DNA of 64,000 bases from Dermacentor variabilis (taxonomy: Eukaryota > Arthropoda > Arachnida > Ixodida > Ixodidae). Shown here in pieces: positions 46,465-56,923 of the stretch. The notes under the pieces were generated by a model. It had not been told where the DNA came from and did no database searches. It was given only the letters and a program-made list of their open reading frames with translations. How positions within the stretch are numbered: the stretch's first letter is position 1; every line of letters begins with the position of its first letter. Both the position numbers and the translations under genes were made by a program. The stretch lies in NCBI RefSeq assembly GCF_050947875.1, contig NC_134572.1:155889105-155953104 (forward strand), read 5' to 3'.

Positions 46465-47280
46465 AAGCTCTAATGAGGTCCTGAGCAGCAGTGCGGGCCC
46501 CTCCCACGTGGGGTCGGGGAGGCATAGCCCTACAGCCACATCGTGAGCCCTCTGGACAGCCGGGATTTGTGGGAGAAGCTGCGTAATCTTGGTGACAGTG
46601 CTCCACTCCCCCTCGGCGACTTGATTGGGTCCCCGTAACGTTGGGCAACGCCAGATAATGTTTTCTAATTTGCTAACAGTCACGCAGTCCTGGCAGGTAG
46701 ACTCGAAGGCCGCACGGGCAATAATGCTGAGGAAAGCTAAACTGGGATACGACCTAGTCTGCCACATTCTCAGTGAGATTGCCTGAGATCTGGAGAGTTT
46801 ACCTTGCGCAGGCGGAAAAGCCCGCCTGCCCATTTGATAGTGCTTGGTGACTGCGTTGAAGGTGAATAAAATGTCTGTTAATTCCCCGTACCTATACTGC
46901 AGACCTGCGTCCTCCCGGATGCGGAGGGTTAGAGCGTGGGTCCTAGAGTGAGTATCATTGAGGTTGGTGAGGCGGAATAGGTGAGAACTGAGTTGCGGGG
47001 ACATAATCTTATTGCCGAGGATTTTAGAGGCTTCCATAGAAATTGAGCCAGAAGGAAAGGCCCTAGCTGCCGATGTACATTCTGTATAGATTTGCGATCT
47101 ACTATCGTCCAGGAGGGCGAGGGCTATGGCCGCCAGCTCGGCCTTAGATGGAGTGTTATCTTTGAAAGATGCGGAATTCAGGATTGGACTCTTGTGGCTG
47201 ATGACAACGGTAGTGAAGCTGGTGGAGTGGCCATACTGAGCGGCATCTACGAAGCTAGTCGAACGAGGTTCTTCCCTGTA
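46465..47280 (-). mobile_element. I-like LINE-A, RNase H and 3' end
   Basis: A long minus-strand frame (open from about 47280 to 46303) reads RNase H: VDAAQYGH (catalytic Asp, near 47240), KAELAAIALA (Glu, near 47140), YTECTSAA (Glu where Asp is usual, near 47085), then a C-terminal region with CQDC and WRCPTLRG (near 46660) and the end pattern VQRAHDVAVG..PTWE (near 46540). A 3'-UTR-like CCTCATTAGAGCTTTTTG follows. The frame then runs into LINE-B endonuclease sequence, so LINE-A inserted in LINE-B. Its upstream half lies at 54691-55518. Confidence 0.78.
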
Positions 47281-47293
47281 CCGTCAATTTATT

Positions 47294-48035
47294 GTGTACC
47301 GTCAATTTATTAATCTAAAAGATATCTCTCTTCTAAGTGAATATAAGAAAATTCGAAACAAGTTAAACTCTGATCTAAAGAAAGCTCGATGTGAATATTA
47401 CAAGAATAGGTTTATTGCTGTTTCTTATGACCCCAAAAAAATTTGGAACACATTACGATTGCTTATTGGTCAACAACAGAACAGCATCCCTGGTACACTA
47501 ATTACTGATGGTGTCGAATACAGTAAAGAGACTTTGTCAGATAAATTCAATCCCCACTTTTTATCTTCAGGCGGATATTCATCTTCCAGCACTCAGCGAG
47601 ATGCACAGAAATATATATCCTCTTCCATTACGAATTCTATATTTATGTCTCCTTGTAGTGAATTAGAGATAAACTCTTTTCTTAAGAAGCTAAATAAAAA
47701 TACTGCTGCCGGTAATGATGACATCAAAGCTACTCCAATTATTTTCATTGCTAACCTTTTATCAGCACCTTTGCAACATATTTGCAACTGAGCATTATCA
47801 ACAGGCATTTTTCCAGTTAATATGAAAATAGCTAGGGTTGCGGTCTTGCACAAAGGTGGTCCTTTCAATAATCTTAACAATTATCTACCGATTTCGGCGT
47901 TAACTTTATTCTCGAAGGTATTAGAGCACATAATAAGAACAAGACTAACCAAGTTTCTAGATGAACATGAATTGCTTATCAAGTAACAATTCGGCTTTCG
48001 CGAAAAAAATCTACTGAAACAGCTTTACTTAATAT
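47294..48035 (+). pseudogene. CR1-like LINE ORF2, linker and RT N-terminus
   Basis: Residues SEYKKIRNKLNSDLKKAR and YYKNRF mark the endonuclease-RT linker, followed by AAGNDDIKATP and, in a shifted frame after a TGA at 47789, PISALTLFSKVLEHII and LTKFLDEHELL. There is an in-frame TAA at about 47983 just before QFGFR, and a frame change at an A7 run (48003-48009). The ORF breaks off at the Gypsy-2 insertion. Confidence 0.8.
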
Positions 48036-48186
48036 TGTTACGGGAAGGAAGAAGCGTTCGTCTATTTACAAGTGCCTTTTAATGGCTGAGCCAACAAGCG
48101 TAGAGCAGCGATGATGCTAAACTCTTCTTCGTCGTCTCTAAGACCACCATCAGCGTCGTCTTCTTTCCACATTACCGACTGTGACA
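48036..48186 (-). repeat. Gypsy-2 3' LTR
   Basis: Reads TGTCACAG to CCCGTAACA on the minus strand. The pol stop codon (48150-48152) lies 37 bases inside it, so the last Pol residues are encoded by LTR sequence. Confidence 0.95.
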
Positions 48187-51100
48187 TCACCCTCGTCGGA
48201 AAAAGCACCTGATTGGTGCGGCTCAGCTCTCCGAGAAAGGTAAGGTTTGAGACGGCTGACGTGGATGATGTCAGAGAGAGGTGAAGGCATCGTGCCATCC
48301 AACGGAGACACTTCATACGTGACAGGGGTCACCTGGCGAAGGATGCGGTAAGGGCCATGGTATCGCGAGAGGAATTTCTCCGAAAGACCAACATGCCGAG
48401 TTGCATACCACACTAGCACAAGGGCACCTGGTTCATAATGCACGTCGTGATGGCGCTGGTCGTAACGGCACTTCTGGCGTGTTTGTGAAGCAGAAAGACG
48501 AATGCGGGCAATCTGGCGTGCTTGGGTCGCTGTGGTTATGACATCCCGAGTGTACTCTGTCGGCGAATCGAGCGTGGTCGAGATGAGGGTCTCGAAAGGC
48601 AAAGTTGGCTCACGGCCGAAGAGTAGATAGAAGGGGGAATAGCCAGCTGTGTCGTGGCGCGAGGAATTGTAGGCGAACGTGACAAATGGTAGAGCAATGT
48701 CCCAGTCGCTATGATCGGAGGAAACATACATTGCGAGCATGTCAGTTAATGTGCGGTTCAGGCGTTCGGTAAGACCGTTAGTTTGAGGATGGTAAGCGGT
48801 AGTAAGTTTGCGTTTAGTAGCACATGATCGAAGTAGCTCGTCTATGACTTTGGAAAGAAAGTATCTGCCGCGATCGGTGAGAAGTTGACGAGGTGCACCG
48901 TGGTGCAAGATGACGTCGTGAAGCAAGAAATCAGCGACGTCTGTAGCGCAGCTGGTCGGTAGGGCTCTAGTATTGGCATAGCGAGTTGTATAGTCCGTAG
49001 CGACGGCAATCCACCTATTTCCGGCAGTCGACATAGGGAATGGTCCGAGAAGATCAACGCCAACGCGAAAAAAAGGGTCGGCCGGTATATCCAAAGGCTG
49101 CAGCAGTCCGGCAGGAGGCACAGCTGGTCTTTTCCGTCGTTGACACGACTCACACGCGGCAACATAGCGGCGAACGGAGCGGTTGAGACGGGGCCAGAAG
49201 AGCCGTCGCCGAATTCGGTCATAGGTCCGCGTAACGCCAAGGTGTCCAGCGGTGGGAACGTCGTGCAGCTGCTGCAGTACAGTCTGTCGCAGATGAGACG
49301 GAATGACGGTCAGCAGCTCGGGCCCGTCGGGGTGCATGTTGCGGCGATACAGGATGCCATTTTGTAGCAGGAACATGTGGAGGGATGGGTCAGACGGATC
49401 AGAGAGCAGGCGTTCGATAATTGGGTGTAACGACTCATCTCGTCGTTGTTCAGCGCCAATGTCTTGCAAGGCAGAGAGCGAAAGAACGCAGATCGGTGCG
49501 ACATCCACTAAGCCGTCCGGTACATCGACGGGATTTCGAGACAGGCAGTCGGCGTCCTGATGTAGACGACCCGACTTGTAGACCACAGTGTATGTGTATT
49601 CCTGCAGCCGTAGGGCCCAGCGACCGAGGCGTCCGGTGGGATCCTTAAGGGAGGAAAGCCAACAAAGGGCGTGGTGGTCGGTGGTAACTGTAAATGGCCG
49701 ACCATATATATAGGGTCTGAACTTGCCCACCGCCCAAATGAGGGCGAGACACTCGCGCTCAGTAATCGAGTAATTGCGCTCTGCGGGAGAGAGGAGGCGG
49801 CTGGCGTAGGCGATGACGCGGTCGTGCCCACATTGGCGTTGAGCTAAAACTGCGCCGTCAGTGCGGATTTCTGTCGGAGCGGAGGCGTCAAAATGGGCGA
49901 GAACAGGAGGTGTGGTGAGCAGCGTGATGAGCTGTGAGAAAGCGGACGCTTGTTGAGAGCCCCAAGAGAAAGGAACGTCTTTCTTCAGGAGGTCAGTCAG
50001 GGGACGGGCAACATGGGCGAAATTTTCCACAAACCTGCGGAAGTACGAGCATAGGCCAATAAAGCTGCGAACATCTTTGGCACAAGTTGGTACGGGGAAA
50101 TTCTGCACAGCGTGAACTTTAGCGGGGTCGGGGCGAATGCCTGATGAATCGACGAGGTGTCCGAGCATAGTTATTTGGCGGTGACCGAAGTGACACTTGG
50201 ACGAGTTGAGCTGCAATCCAGCGGTGCGAAAAACAGAAAGAACAGATGAAAGTCTTTCAAGATGAGTCGCAAAAGTTGAAGAGAATACGATGACGTCATC
50301 CAGGTAGCACAAACAGATGGACCATTTCAAACCACGCAAGAGCATGTCCATCATCCGTTCAAAGGTCGCCGGGGCATTGCACAAGCCAAAAGGCATTACC
50401 CGGAACTGATATAGGCCGTCTGGTGTGACGAATGCGGTCTTTTCACGGTCCATTTCGTCCACGGCAATTTGCCAATATCCAGAGCGAAGGTCTATAGATG
50501 AAAAATAAGTGGCACCATGGAGACAATCCAGAGCATCGTCAATGCGGGGAAGTGGATACACATCTTTCTTGGTGATCGTGTTTAGATGACGATAGTCAAC
50601 GCAGAATCGCCAGCTGTTATCCTTCTTTTTGACGAGAACAACAGGGGACGCCCACGGGCTGGAAGAGTTTTCAATAATCCCTTTGGCAAGCATCTTGTCA
50701 ACCTCGCTCTGGATAACTTGTCGCTCAGAGGGCGACACCCGGTATGGGCGTCTGCGAACAGGTGCTGCATCGCCGGTATTTATCCGATGTGTCACGACCG
50801 TAGTTTGACGCAAAGGGCGATCGTTCAGATCGAAAATGTCGGAGTAGGACTCGAGGAGGCCACGGAGCTGTGCGGCTTCTTGGGTTGAGAGGTCCGGTGC
50901 GATCATCTTTGTGAAGTCGTCGGTCGGTACTGATGCAGAAGGCGCAGAATGAGCAGTGGTCGAAGACGGCGCAACAGATAGAGCAGAAATGTGGCACTCG
51001 TGCGTTGGAGACAACGTGGTAAGAGACATGCCTCGAGGAACTACTTGTGGGCTCTGTCCGAAATTTAGGATGGGAAGACATGTCTGATTGGCCGCAACAG

Positions 51101-51706
51101 AAACGATGGTGTGTGGGAAGGAGACATTGTAAGAAAGCAGGACTGACGTCGAGGGAGTAAGGACATAGTCTCCGTCAGGTACAGGTGGGCTGGCTAAAAC
51201 AGGGATGAAGGTTGCTGCAAGAGATGGCAGGCGTATAAAATCCGCGGAACAAAGTTGAGCTGGAGCTTGAGCCGGAAGGTCAATGGGAACAGGTAGGGGT
51301 AGGTCAAGTTGTACAACACCGGCGGAACAGTCAATCAGAGCAGAATGGGCAGACAAAAAGTCGAGTCCGAGGATCACATTATGAGGGCAATGTTCAAGCA
51401 CACTAAACAAAACGGACGTGTGGCGACCGGCGACACTGACACGAGCAGTACACATTCCAAGCACAGCCGGAGTACCACCATCGGCGACCTGGAGCAGTCG
51501 AGTCGGAGCAGGGGTAAGTACTTTTTTCAAGCGCGTTCGAAGCTCCGCACTCATGATGGAAATTTGGGCTCCAGTGTCGATGAGTGCTGTAACGGGCAAA
51601 CCATCCACGTCCACGTCCAGAAGGTTCCGATTAGTAGGCAGGGCCAGCAGAGGAATTTCAGGCCGGTGTTCTAGAGCAGCGTCACCTCCAGGAGCTGCCC
51701 CAGTTA
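48150..51706 (-). CDS. pol: Gypsy-2 Pol polyprotein (protease, RT, RNase H, integrase)
   Basis: A frame of more than 1,150 codons with no stop, open from the gag stop onward. It has no ATG near its start (the frame's first start-like codon is GTG at 51614), as expected for a frameshift product. Protease ALIDTGAQIS; RT ASPVVLVKKKDNS, FSSIDLRSGYWQ and YLDD at 50306-50295; RNase H begins RTDGAVLAQ; integrase HHCC (GHLGV, CESCQRRK), core Asp (VDLLGPFP), Asp (TDRGRYF), Glu (LTERLN), then RYHGPYRI. RNase H lacks about six residues after the first catalytic Asp compared with Gypsy-1, an in-frame gap that may impair it. Confidence 0.93.
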
Positions 51707-51713
51707 GTTTCCC
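51674..51713 (-). promoter_or_regulatory. Gypsy-2 gag-pol -1 frameshift signal
   Basis: On the minus strand GGGAAAC (51713-51707), read G GGA AAC in the gag frame, is a canonical X-XXY-YYZ slippery heptamer and is followed at once by the gag TAA (51706-51704). After six bases comes a 7-bp stem with one G-U pair (51700-51694 with 51680-51674) closing a 13-base loop. Pol lies in the -1 frame. Confidence 0.8.
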
Positions 51714-52888
51714 GTCGGAGAGCGGCGACGGTAAGCTGGGGATGGAGAGCGACGCAGCTGGGGCGAACGGGAGCGGCGACTATGTGGTGATGGCGATCGG
51801 CTGGTCGCGGTGGCTCGAGCGTTGTCAGGTGCGTCTTCAACCTCGGTGGAGAGTGATGGCGGGCGAGGATTCAGTGGGGAGCGGCGGTAGGCGGGAAAGC
51901 TTGGTCGTGAGTGGGCTGGCCAGGAACTTCGACAGTGGCGAGAGATGTGGCCCACACGTCCACAGGAAAAGCAGATGGGTCTATCGTCATGGGTGCGCCA
52001 TTCGGCCGGGTTGCGATAGCTCGGATATGGACCGTATTGGCTCCGGTGAACAGGGGCAAAGGCAGTAGACGAAGCAAAGTCAGGACGGCTGGCGGAGCAG
52101 ATGGATGGAAGACCTACATTGGCAAGTTCTTGGCGAATGACCGACTGAATGAGGGACACAAGCGGCCGGGAATCGTCAAAGCACTGCGTGACTGGCGTGG
52201 AAGGAGACGCTGCTTCGATTTCTCGCCGAACGATACGTACGACGTTCTCGCGGGAGGTGGACTCACGCGGTGGACCAATGTCTTCGCACGTCGACGAAGC
52301 TGCGGTATTAGGTAGACGAGTAAACTGTCGAACTATGCGGCGACTCTTCGCGTCTTCAAAGCGGCGACATTCGTGAATTATCTCATTGACCGTTGTGATG
52401 TTCTTATAAACAAGCAGGTTAAACGCGTCGTCCGCGATGCCCTTTAAGACGTGGCTGACCTTGTCTGCCTCTGCCATATTGTTATCTACTTTGCGGCAAA
52501 GAGCGAGGACGTCCTGAATATACGCCACGTAAGATTCAGTGGACGTCTGTACACGGGTCCCAAGGTCCTTCTTCGCAGCACGTTGGCGGCCGACGGGTTT
52601 GCCGAACAAATCTCTAAGCTTCTGTTTACACTGGTCCCAACTCGTAATCTCTTCTTCATGTGTTTCGAACCAGACCCGTGCTGTTTTCTTGAGGTAGAAT
52701 ATTATATTAGCCAGCATAAGCGTGTGATCCCACCTGTTGTGTGCGCTGACCCGTTCATAATTCTGCAACCAGTCGTCAACGTCAACGTTGTCATTCCCGG
52801 AAAACATGCCTGGGTCGCGAGGCTGAGCCAGGATGACCGTCGGTGGCGACGCCGGGGCCGCGGTGGAACTCTCTCCTTCGGATGACAT
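51704..52888 (-). CDS. gag: Gypsy-2 Gag polyprotein
   Basis: 394 residues from ATG at 52888. The frame is open further upstream to the primer binding site but has no earlier ATG, so 52888 is chosen. Capsid domain with VDDWLQNYERV, ARVWFETHE and KVSHVLKGIADDAF; one CCHC knuckle (CFSCGRVGHISRHC) followed by an Arg/Ser/Pro-rich tail. Role: particle assembly and RNA packaging in the cytoplasm. Same architecture as Gypsy-1 Gag but clearly diverged. Intact. The stop lies directly after the slippery heptamer. Confidence 0.93.
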   Translation of the reverse strand: MSSEGESSTAAPASPPTVILAQPRDPGMFSGNDNVDVDDWLQNYERVSAHNRWDHTLMLANIIFYLKKTARVWFETHEEEITSWDQCKQKLRDLFGKPVGRQRAAKKDLGTRVQTSTESYVAYIQDVLALCRKVDNNMAEADKVSHVLKGIADDAFNLLVYKNITTVNEIIHECRRFEDAKSRRIVRQFTRLPNTAASSTCEDIGPPRESTSRENVVRIVRREIEAASPSTPVTQCFDDSRPLVSLIQSVIRQELANVGLPSICSASRPDFASSTAFAPVHRSQYGPYPSYRNPAEWRTHDDRPICFSCGRVGHISRHCRSSWPAHSRPSFPAYRRSPLNPRPPSLSTEVEDAPDNARATATSRSPSPHSRRSRSPQLRRSPSPAYRRRSPTGN

Positions 52889-52935
52889 GGCGGCCAGGTT
52901 ACGTCCGCTGCGGAGCTCCGTCTTGCTCAAGTGAT

Positions 52936-52957
52936 TACCCCGCACGTCCACCAATGA
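52936..52957 (-). promoter_or_regulatory. Gypsy-2 primer binding site (putative)
   Basis: On the minus strand TCATTGGTGGACGTGCGGGG follows the 5' LTR; the TGGTGGACGTGC part differs by one base from the Gypsy-1 site. tRNA not identified. Confidence 0.6.
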
Positions 52958-53108
52958 TGTTACGGGAAGGAAGAAGCGTTCGTCTATTTACAAGTGCCTT
53001 TTAATGGCTGAGCCAACAAGCGTAGAGCAGCGATGATGCTAAACTCTTCTTCGTCGTCTCTAAGACCACCATCGGCGTCGTCTTCTTTCCACATTACCGA
53101 CTGTGACA
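52958..53108 (-). repeat. Gypsy-2 5' LTR
   Basis: 151 bases, one A/G difference from the other LTR. Unusually short for a Gypsy LTR. A TTAAAAG box and a TGTAAATAG segment are the only promoter-like or poly(A)-like words seen. Confidence 0.95.
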
Positions 53109-54261
53109 ATATCAAAGAAAAATTAGCGAAGAATATTGATAGCAAGGTGCTCACCCTAGGAATTTTTTTAGACTTCCGAAAAGCATTTGACACGGTCAAG
53201 CATAATATGCTGTTTGAAAAATTACCCCGTTACGGCATTCGAGGGGTATCTCTACAATTATTACGCAGTTACTTAACAGACAGGCTACAATATACGTTTC
53301 TTCACGGGTATAAATCTGAGCTGCAGCCTTTGAAATTCGGTGTACCACAAGGTTCTATACTCGGTCCACTATTTTTTATTATCTACATAAACGATATCGT
53401 GCCGGTACCACAAACTTGCTCTATAGTTCTGTATGCGGATGATACCAGCTTGTTTTTCTCTGGCAGCCGTTTAAGAGATTTAGAAATCGCGGCGAACGAG
53501 TGGTTGATATCGCTTTCATACTGGCTTGAGTGTAACCAGCTAAATTAAACGTTAGCAAAACTGAATATATTTTATTCAAAGGCAGAAATAAACGCGAATA
53601 TTACAAAATTTCTGTTAGATTTAAAAATAATGACATCGAGCGTGTCCCGTTGTTTAAATTCTTAGGTGTACTTTTTCATGAAAACCTCAGTTGGACACCG
53701 CAAATCAACAAAGTACATGCCAGTATGTCTAGATCAATTTCTGTCGTATATAAACTTAGGTCTCTGGTACCAAACTGGCTAAAGCTCCAGTTATATTATG
53801 CACTAGTTCATTCTCATCTCACTTACTGTCTCTTAATATTGGGTACGACTTCAGGAACGAACCTTGAAAGGTTAAAAATTGTACAAAAGAGAGCTGTTCG
53901 CTGCATAGAAAATCTGGAACCAACTGAACACACTGCGCCATTTTTTAACAAGCTTAAATCGCTTACAGTTAACCAACTGTTTAATCTGAAGCTCGCCTTG
54001 TATATTCGCAAGGAAATTGGAAATGAATTGAGTAGTTATATGGCTCAGTGCTACCCTACTAATGTTCCCTATGATCTCCGACACGAGCGATTTAGAATAC
54101 CGGTATTCAGAACCATTTACGGTAATCAAACATTGATCTACGTTATACCTAACCTTCTCCGAAACAACAGTTATATGCACGAACTTATTGAAAAATGTAC
54201 TTCTATCCACAGTTTCAAGAAAAATGTTACAATGTACTTACTATTTGGTACTCTGCCCTAA
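53109..54261 (+). pseudogene. CR1-like LINE ORF2, RT core and C-terminus
   Basis: RT motif A (IFLDFRKAFDTV near 53162), FGVPQGSILGPLFF (near 53336), and YADD at 53432-53443 are all present. The frame then breaks (TAA near 53546) and resumes in another frame at about 53640 with FLGVLFHENLSW, the thumb (YALVHSHLTYC) and the C-terminal KNVTMYLLFG, ending at TAA 54259-54261. There is no RNase H. The catalytic Asp residues are intact, but the frame is not. Confidence 0.85.
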
Positions 54262-54690
54262 ATAAGTTCTTGAGTTTAAAAAAAAACCTTTTTATTGCTC
54301 TATAACCTCTGTGTTCTGCTGCATTTTCTAACAGTTATACATGGCTAGGAATGGTTGCGTTACATTTTGTATAACGCTTGCACAAACTTTGTACTTTTTA
54401 ATATGTTGCCATTTATGCACGCGTTTGTTCTTGTTATGGTTTATTGCTGATGCATTATTGTGTGATTCCGTTACTCAATTTAAGATGCCTGATCGCGACG
54501 TTACTTCTGTTCATGAAAATCTTTTTGTGGCGCTTTATTGTACAAAGCCATTGTTTTTCTTTTTTTATTCTCACTGCTTCTGAGCAAATGTATGGGTGGA
54601 GGGAGCTTAGTCAGGCAGAGTTCATCTGCCTTTAGTCCTTTCAACCCAGGCAATGTGTGTCTGAATAAACAAACAAACAAACAAACAAAA

Positions 54691-55518
54691 CGTGTCTGAG
54701 AAGCACTACAGTCGTGGCGCTGCGCATGTCAACGTTGAGCTGTGGAGTAACGTCGCGAGTAAAAAGAGAGGCCTGAATGCTTGCCCTTTGGGCGTCGGAA
54801 GGCCGATGTTTCGGCTCCTCAACGAGCGTGGGGTTGAGGCCCAGTGCGGCCAAAATCTTCCGGCGGGCGTGGACGACAGCCGAGCTACCTGGGCCGATAC
54901 CTGTGCATCCATGATCTCTTCCAGGTTGTTGTGAACCCCTCCTTGCACGGATTCCTCGGTGCTAGTTTGCATGGAAATGCTGAGCACCCTCTTTATGCAC
55001 TTTCAAATTAGCGCGTCCAGCTTCTCCTCGTAGCCTTGCCAGCAGTGCATGGCGGCCACGTAGGTGATGTGCCTTATGAGGAAGGCGTGAATGAGCCTGA
55101 GAAGGTTGTCTTCTCTTACACCTCCCGTCCCCGCCTCTTGGAGAGACTGTTGTTTAGTGCGATCATGTTTTCCGTCTTTGTAGTGATTTTGTTGGACCGT
55201 TACAGACGTTCAACTTTATCAGCATGCCGCGAACTCTAAGTAGACCCACCCTGGGAATGGGATTATCGTTACTCGTGCGGAGGTTTATGTCGACTGCTGA
55301 CAGCGGCCTCCATTCCTCAGGAGTGGGCCCCCTCCTGACTAGCCTGTATAGGGGGAGATCCGACTTCCTCGAAGAGCACATAATGTCCATGTTCGTGAGA
55401 AAACATTCTGTTTAGTCAAGGACTTCCTGATGCGCCGTTTCGACCTCGCCTTCGCTGCCTCCGGCACACCAGATGGTCCTGTCGTCAGCGTAGATTGTGT
55501 GGTTGATGCCTTCGAATC
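54691..55518 (-). mobile_element. I-like LINE-A, RT palm and thumb part
   Basis: Minus strand: GINHTIYADDRTIW with the catalytic YADD at 55492-55481, then CSSRKSDLPLYR, RVGLLRVRGM (near 55250), thumb LEEIMDAQVSAQVARLS (near 54920) and GLNPTLVEEPKHR. It is 5'-truncated at the (GA)n tract, and its RNase H half resumes at 47280 beyond the CR1-like insertion. Confidence 0.75.
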
Positions 55519-55519
55519 T

Positions 55520-55537
55520 GGAGAGAGAGAGAGAGAC
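55520..55537. repeat. (GA)n tract at element boundary
   Basis: Eight GA units lie exactly between the truncated 5' edge of LINE-A and the 5' UTR of the next LINE. I-like elements in this window end in (TC)n, so the tract may mark an insertion junction. Confidence 0.8.
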
Positions 55538-55790
55538 ATGCAAATTTGAGAAAGGCAGGGAGGTTAACCAGAGCTAAACCTCCGGTTTGTTACCCTGCAC
55601 TAGGGGAAGTATAACGCCGCGCGAGACAACACCGGCCCGCCGGGGAGAACCGCCGTCGCACGTGCAACAGGTATACGGTGCGCGTGAAAGGAGGCCGACA
55701 GCGCTCGCTGCTGCACGTGTGTTGCACGTGCACAGTGAGCCGAAGAGGCTCGGCGTTCGCAGGCGCAGCGGCTGACAGGCAGACATTGAA

Positions 55791-56923
55791 ATGGGCGAAG
55801 AAACACCCGCGACGGACTCGGCGTCAAGCGAACGACAAGAAGAAACAAGCGCAATGCATACAGACTCAGCGGAAGAAGCCAACGTCCTGCAATCTCGGAT
55901 CTGCATTAAAGAAAGTGGCAGAACTATAGACCTCAACGACCAATGGCTGACATGCGAAAGACAAGCAGAAGAAAATCGCGCGCATCAAAGTCCCCGAAGA
56001 GACCCAAAACACAAAACAGCATGCCATGCCACCGCCGCCGCGCGAATCCAGAATGCCACCGCTACCTTTGGAATACATCAAGATTGTCTACAGCCCACAA
56101 GCTGGCCTTGAACTCGCCAAATCGCCACTCGTCGCAGTCACTCACGCAGTCGAAAGATCCAGCTGAATATTGCGAAAAGAATTCTACGACAACGTGCGAG
56201 CAGAAATGCAAAAAGAAGAAAACCTCAGCACTGCATGTACAGCAAACAAGAACTACGCTCAAAGCATAGCCAAGGTCACTAACATACAGCAACATTTTCA
56301 ACGTAAAAGCCAACTCGCGTCTACCCGAAGACGTAAGCAAGGGTGTTGCCTGGTACACGCAGTGCGGAACCAATGGATGGAATTCGAGTGCCAGCACGCT
56401 ATACAGTCCTCAGCGCCCGCATGCTAGGACAGTCAACGGCGGCGGTCGTCTATTTTGACGGCCCACACGTCCCCTACTTCATCATTTATCAGAGCGGCGA
56501 CTATCGATGGAAGCCCTACTGCAAGTCAGTTCAGTATTGCCGAACCTGTGGCAACCTCGGACATCGCCAAGCCCTTTGCCCGCAATCAACCCCAAACTTC
56601 CCAAACTCTCACAAACACCCCCCCCGAACCATGACTGTCATCCCACGTGCAAGATTTGCGGAGAAGGACACGAAACGGCTGGGAAAGAATGCAATCAAAA
56701 CCTCAAGCCTAACCCACCACTTTACCAAGTAAGAAAGCAATGGCAAAGCAGGATCCAAGAGCGGGACAGTCAATGTAGCTCCAACCGCGATGAGTTCCTT
56801 GAATTAATGCTGCCAGTGGATGCGTCACCAACTCAAGTAACGCCTCCAGTAGCACTGCAAGAAGTAGCAGACCCACGTCAAGATCAAGATCAATATCGCG
56901 ATCGCGTTGCCGAAAACGCATGA
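55791..56923 (+). pseudogene. LINE ORF1 remnant with zinc knuckles
   Basis: ATG 55791 opens an acidic N-terminus. After several frame changes two knuckles are seen in different frames: CRTCGNLGHRQALC (CX2CX4HX4C, 56538-56579) and CKICGEGHETAGKEC (CX2CX3HX6C, from 56648). The second has the same spacing as the last knuckle in the other I-like copy. Direct repeats near 56800-57050 (GCAGACCCACGTCAAGAT twice) indicate a local duplication. Confidence 0.7.

Larger units (their letters stand above)
48036..53108 (-). mobile_element. Ty3/Gypsy LTR retrotransposon (Gypsy-2), full length and very young
   Basis: Two 151-base LTRs (48036-48186 and 52958-53108) differ at one position by eye. The target duplication is ATAT (48032-48035 and 53109-53112). 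On the minus strand the order is 5' LTR, primer binding site, gag, frameshift site, pol, 3' LTR. Gag and Pol frames are both uninterrupted. No env. The element sits inside a CR1-like LINE. This is the youngest and most intact element in the window, apart from a small in-frame gap in RNase H. Confidence 0.95.
47281..54690 (+). mobile_element. CR1-like LINE, split by Gypsy-2
   Basis: A 5'-truncated non-LTR element in two parts (47281-48035 and 53109-54690) separated by Gypsy-2. It ends with an AATAAA-containing (AAAC)n tail at 54665-54690. The pieces join in the same reading order across Gypsy-2 once one ATAT copy is removed. The 5' edge holds a directly repeated TACCGTCAATTTATT (47279-47293 and 47297-47311). 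It sits between the RT thumb and RNase H of LINE-A, so it inserted into LINE-A. CR1/L2/Rex1-group placement is by RT pattern, lack of RNase H and microsatellite tail. Confidence 0.85.

Noticed and set aside
52889..52954. Longer Gypsy-2 Gag starting at 52954
   Set aside because: That codon is TTG inside the primer binding site; the first ATG is 52888.
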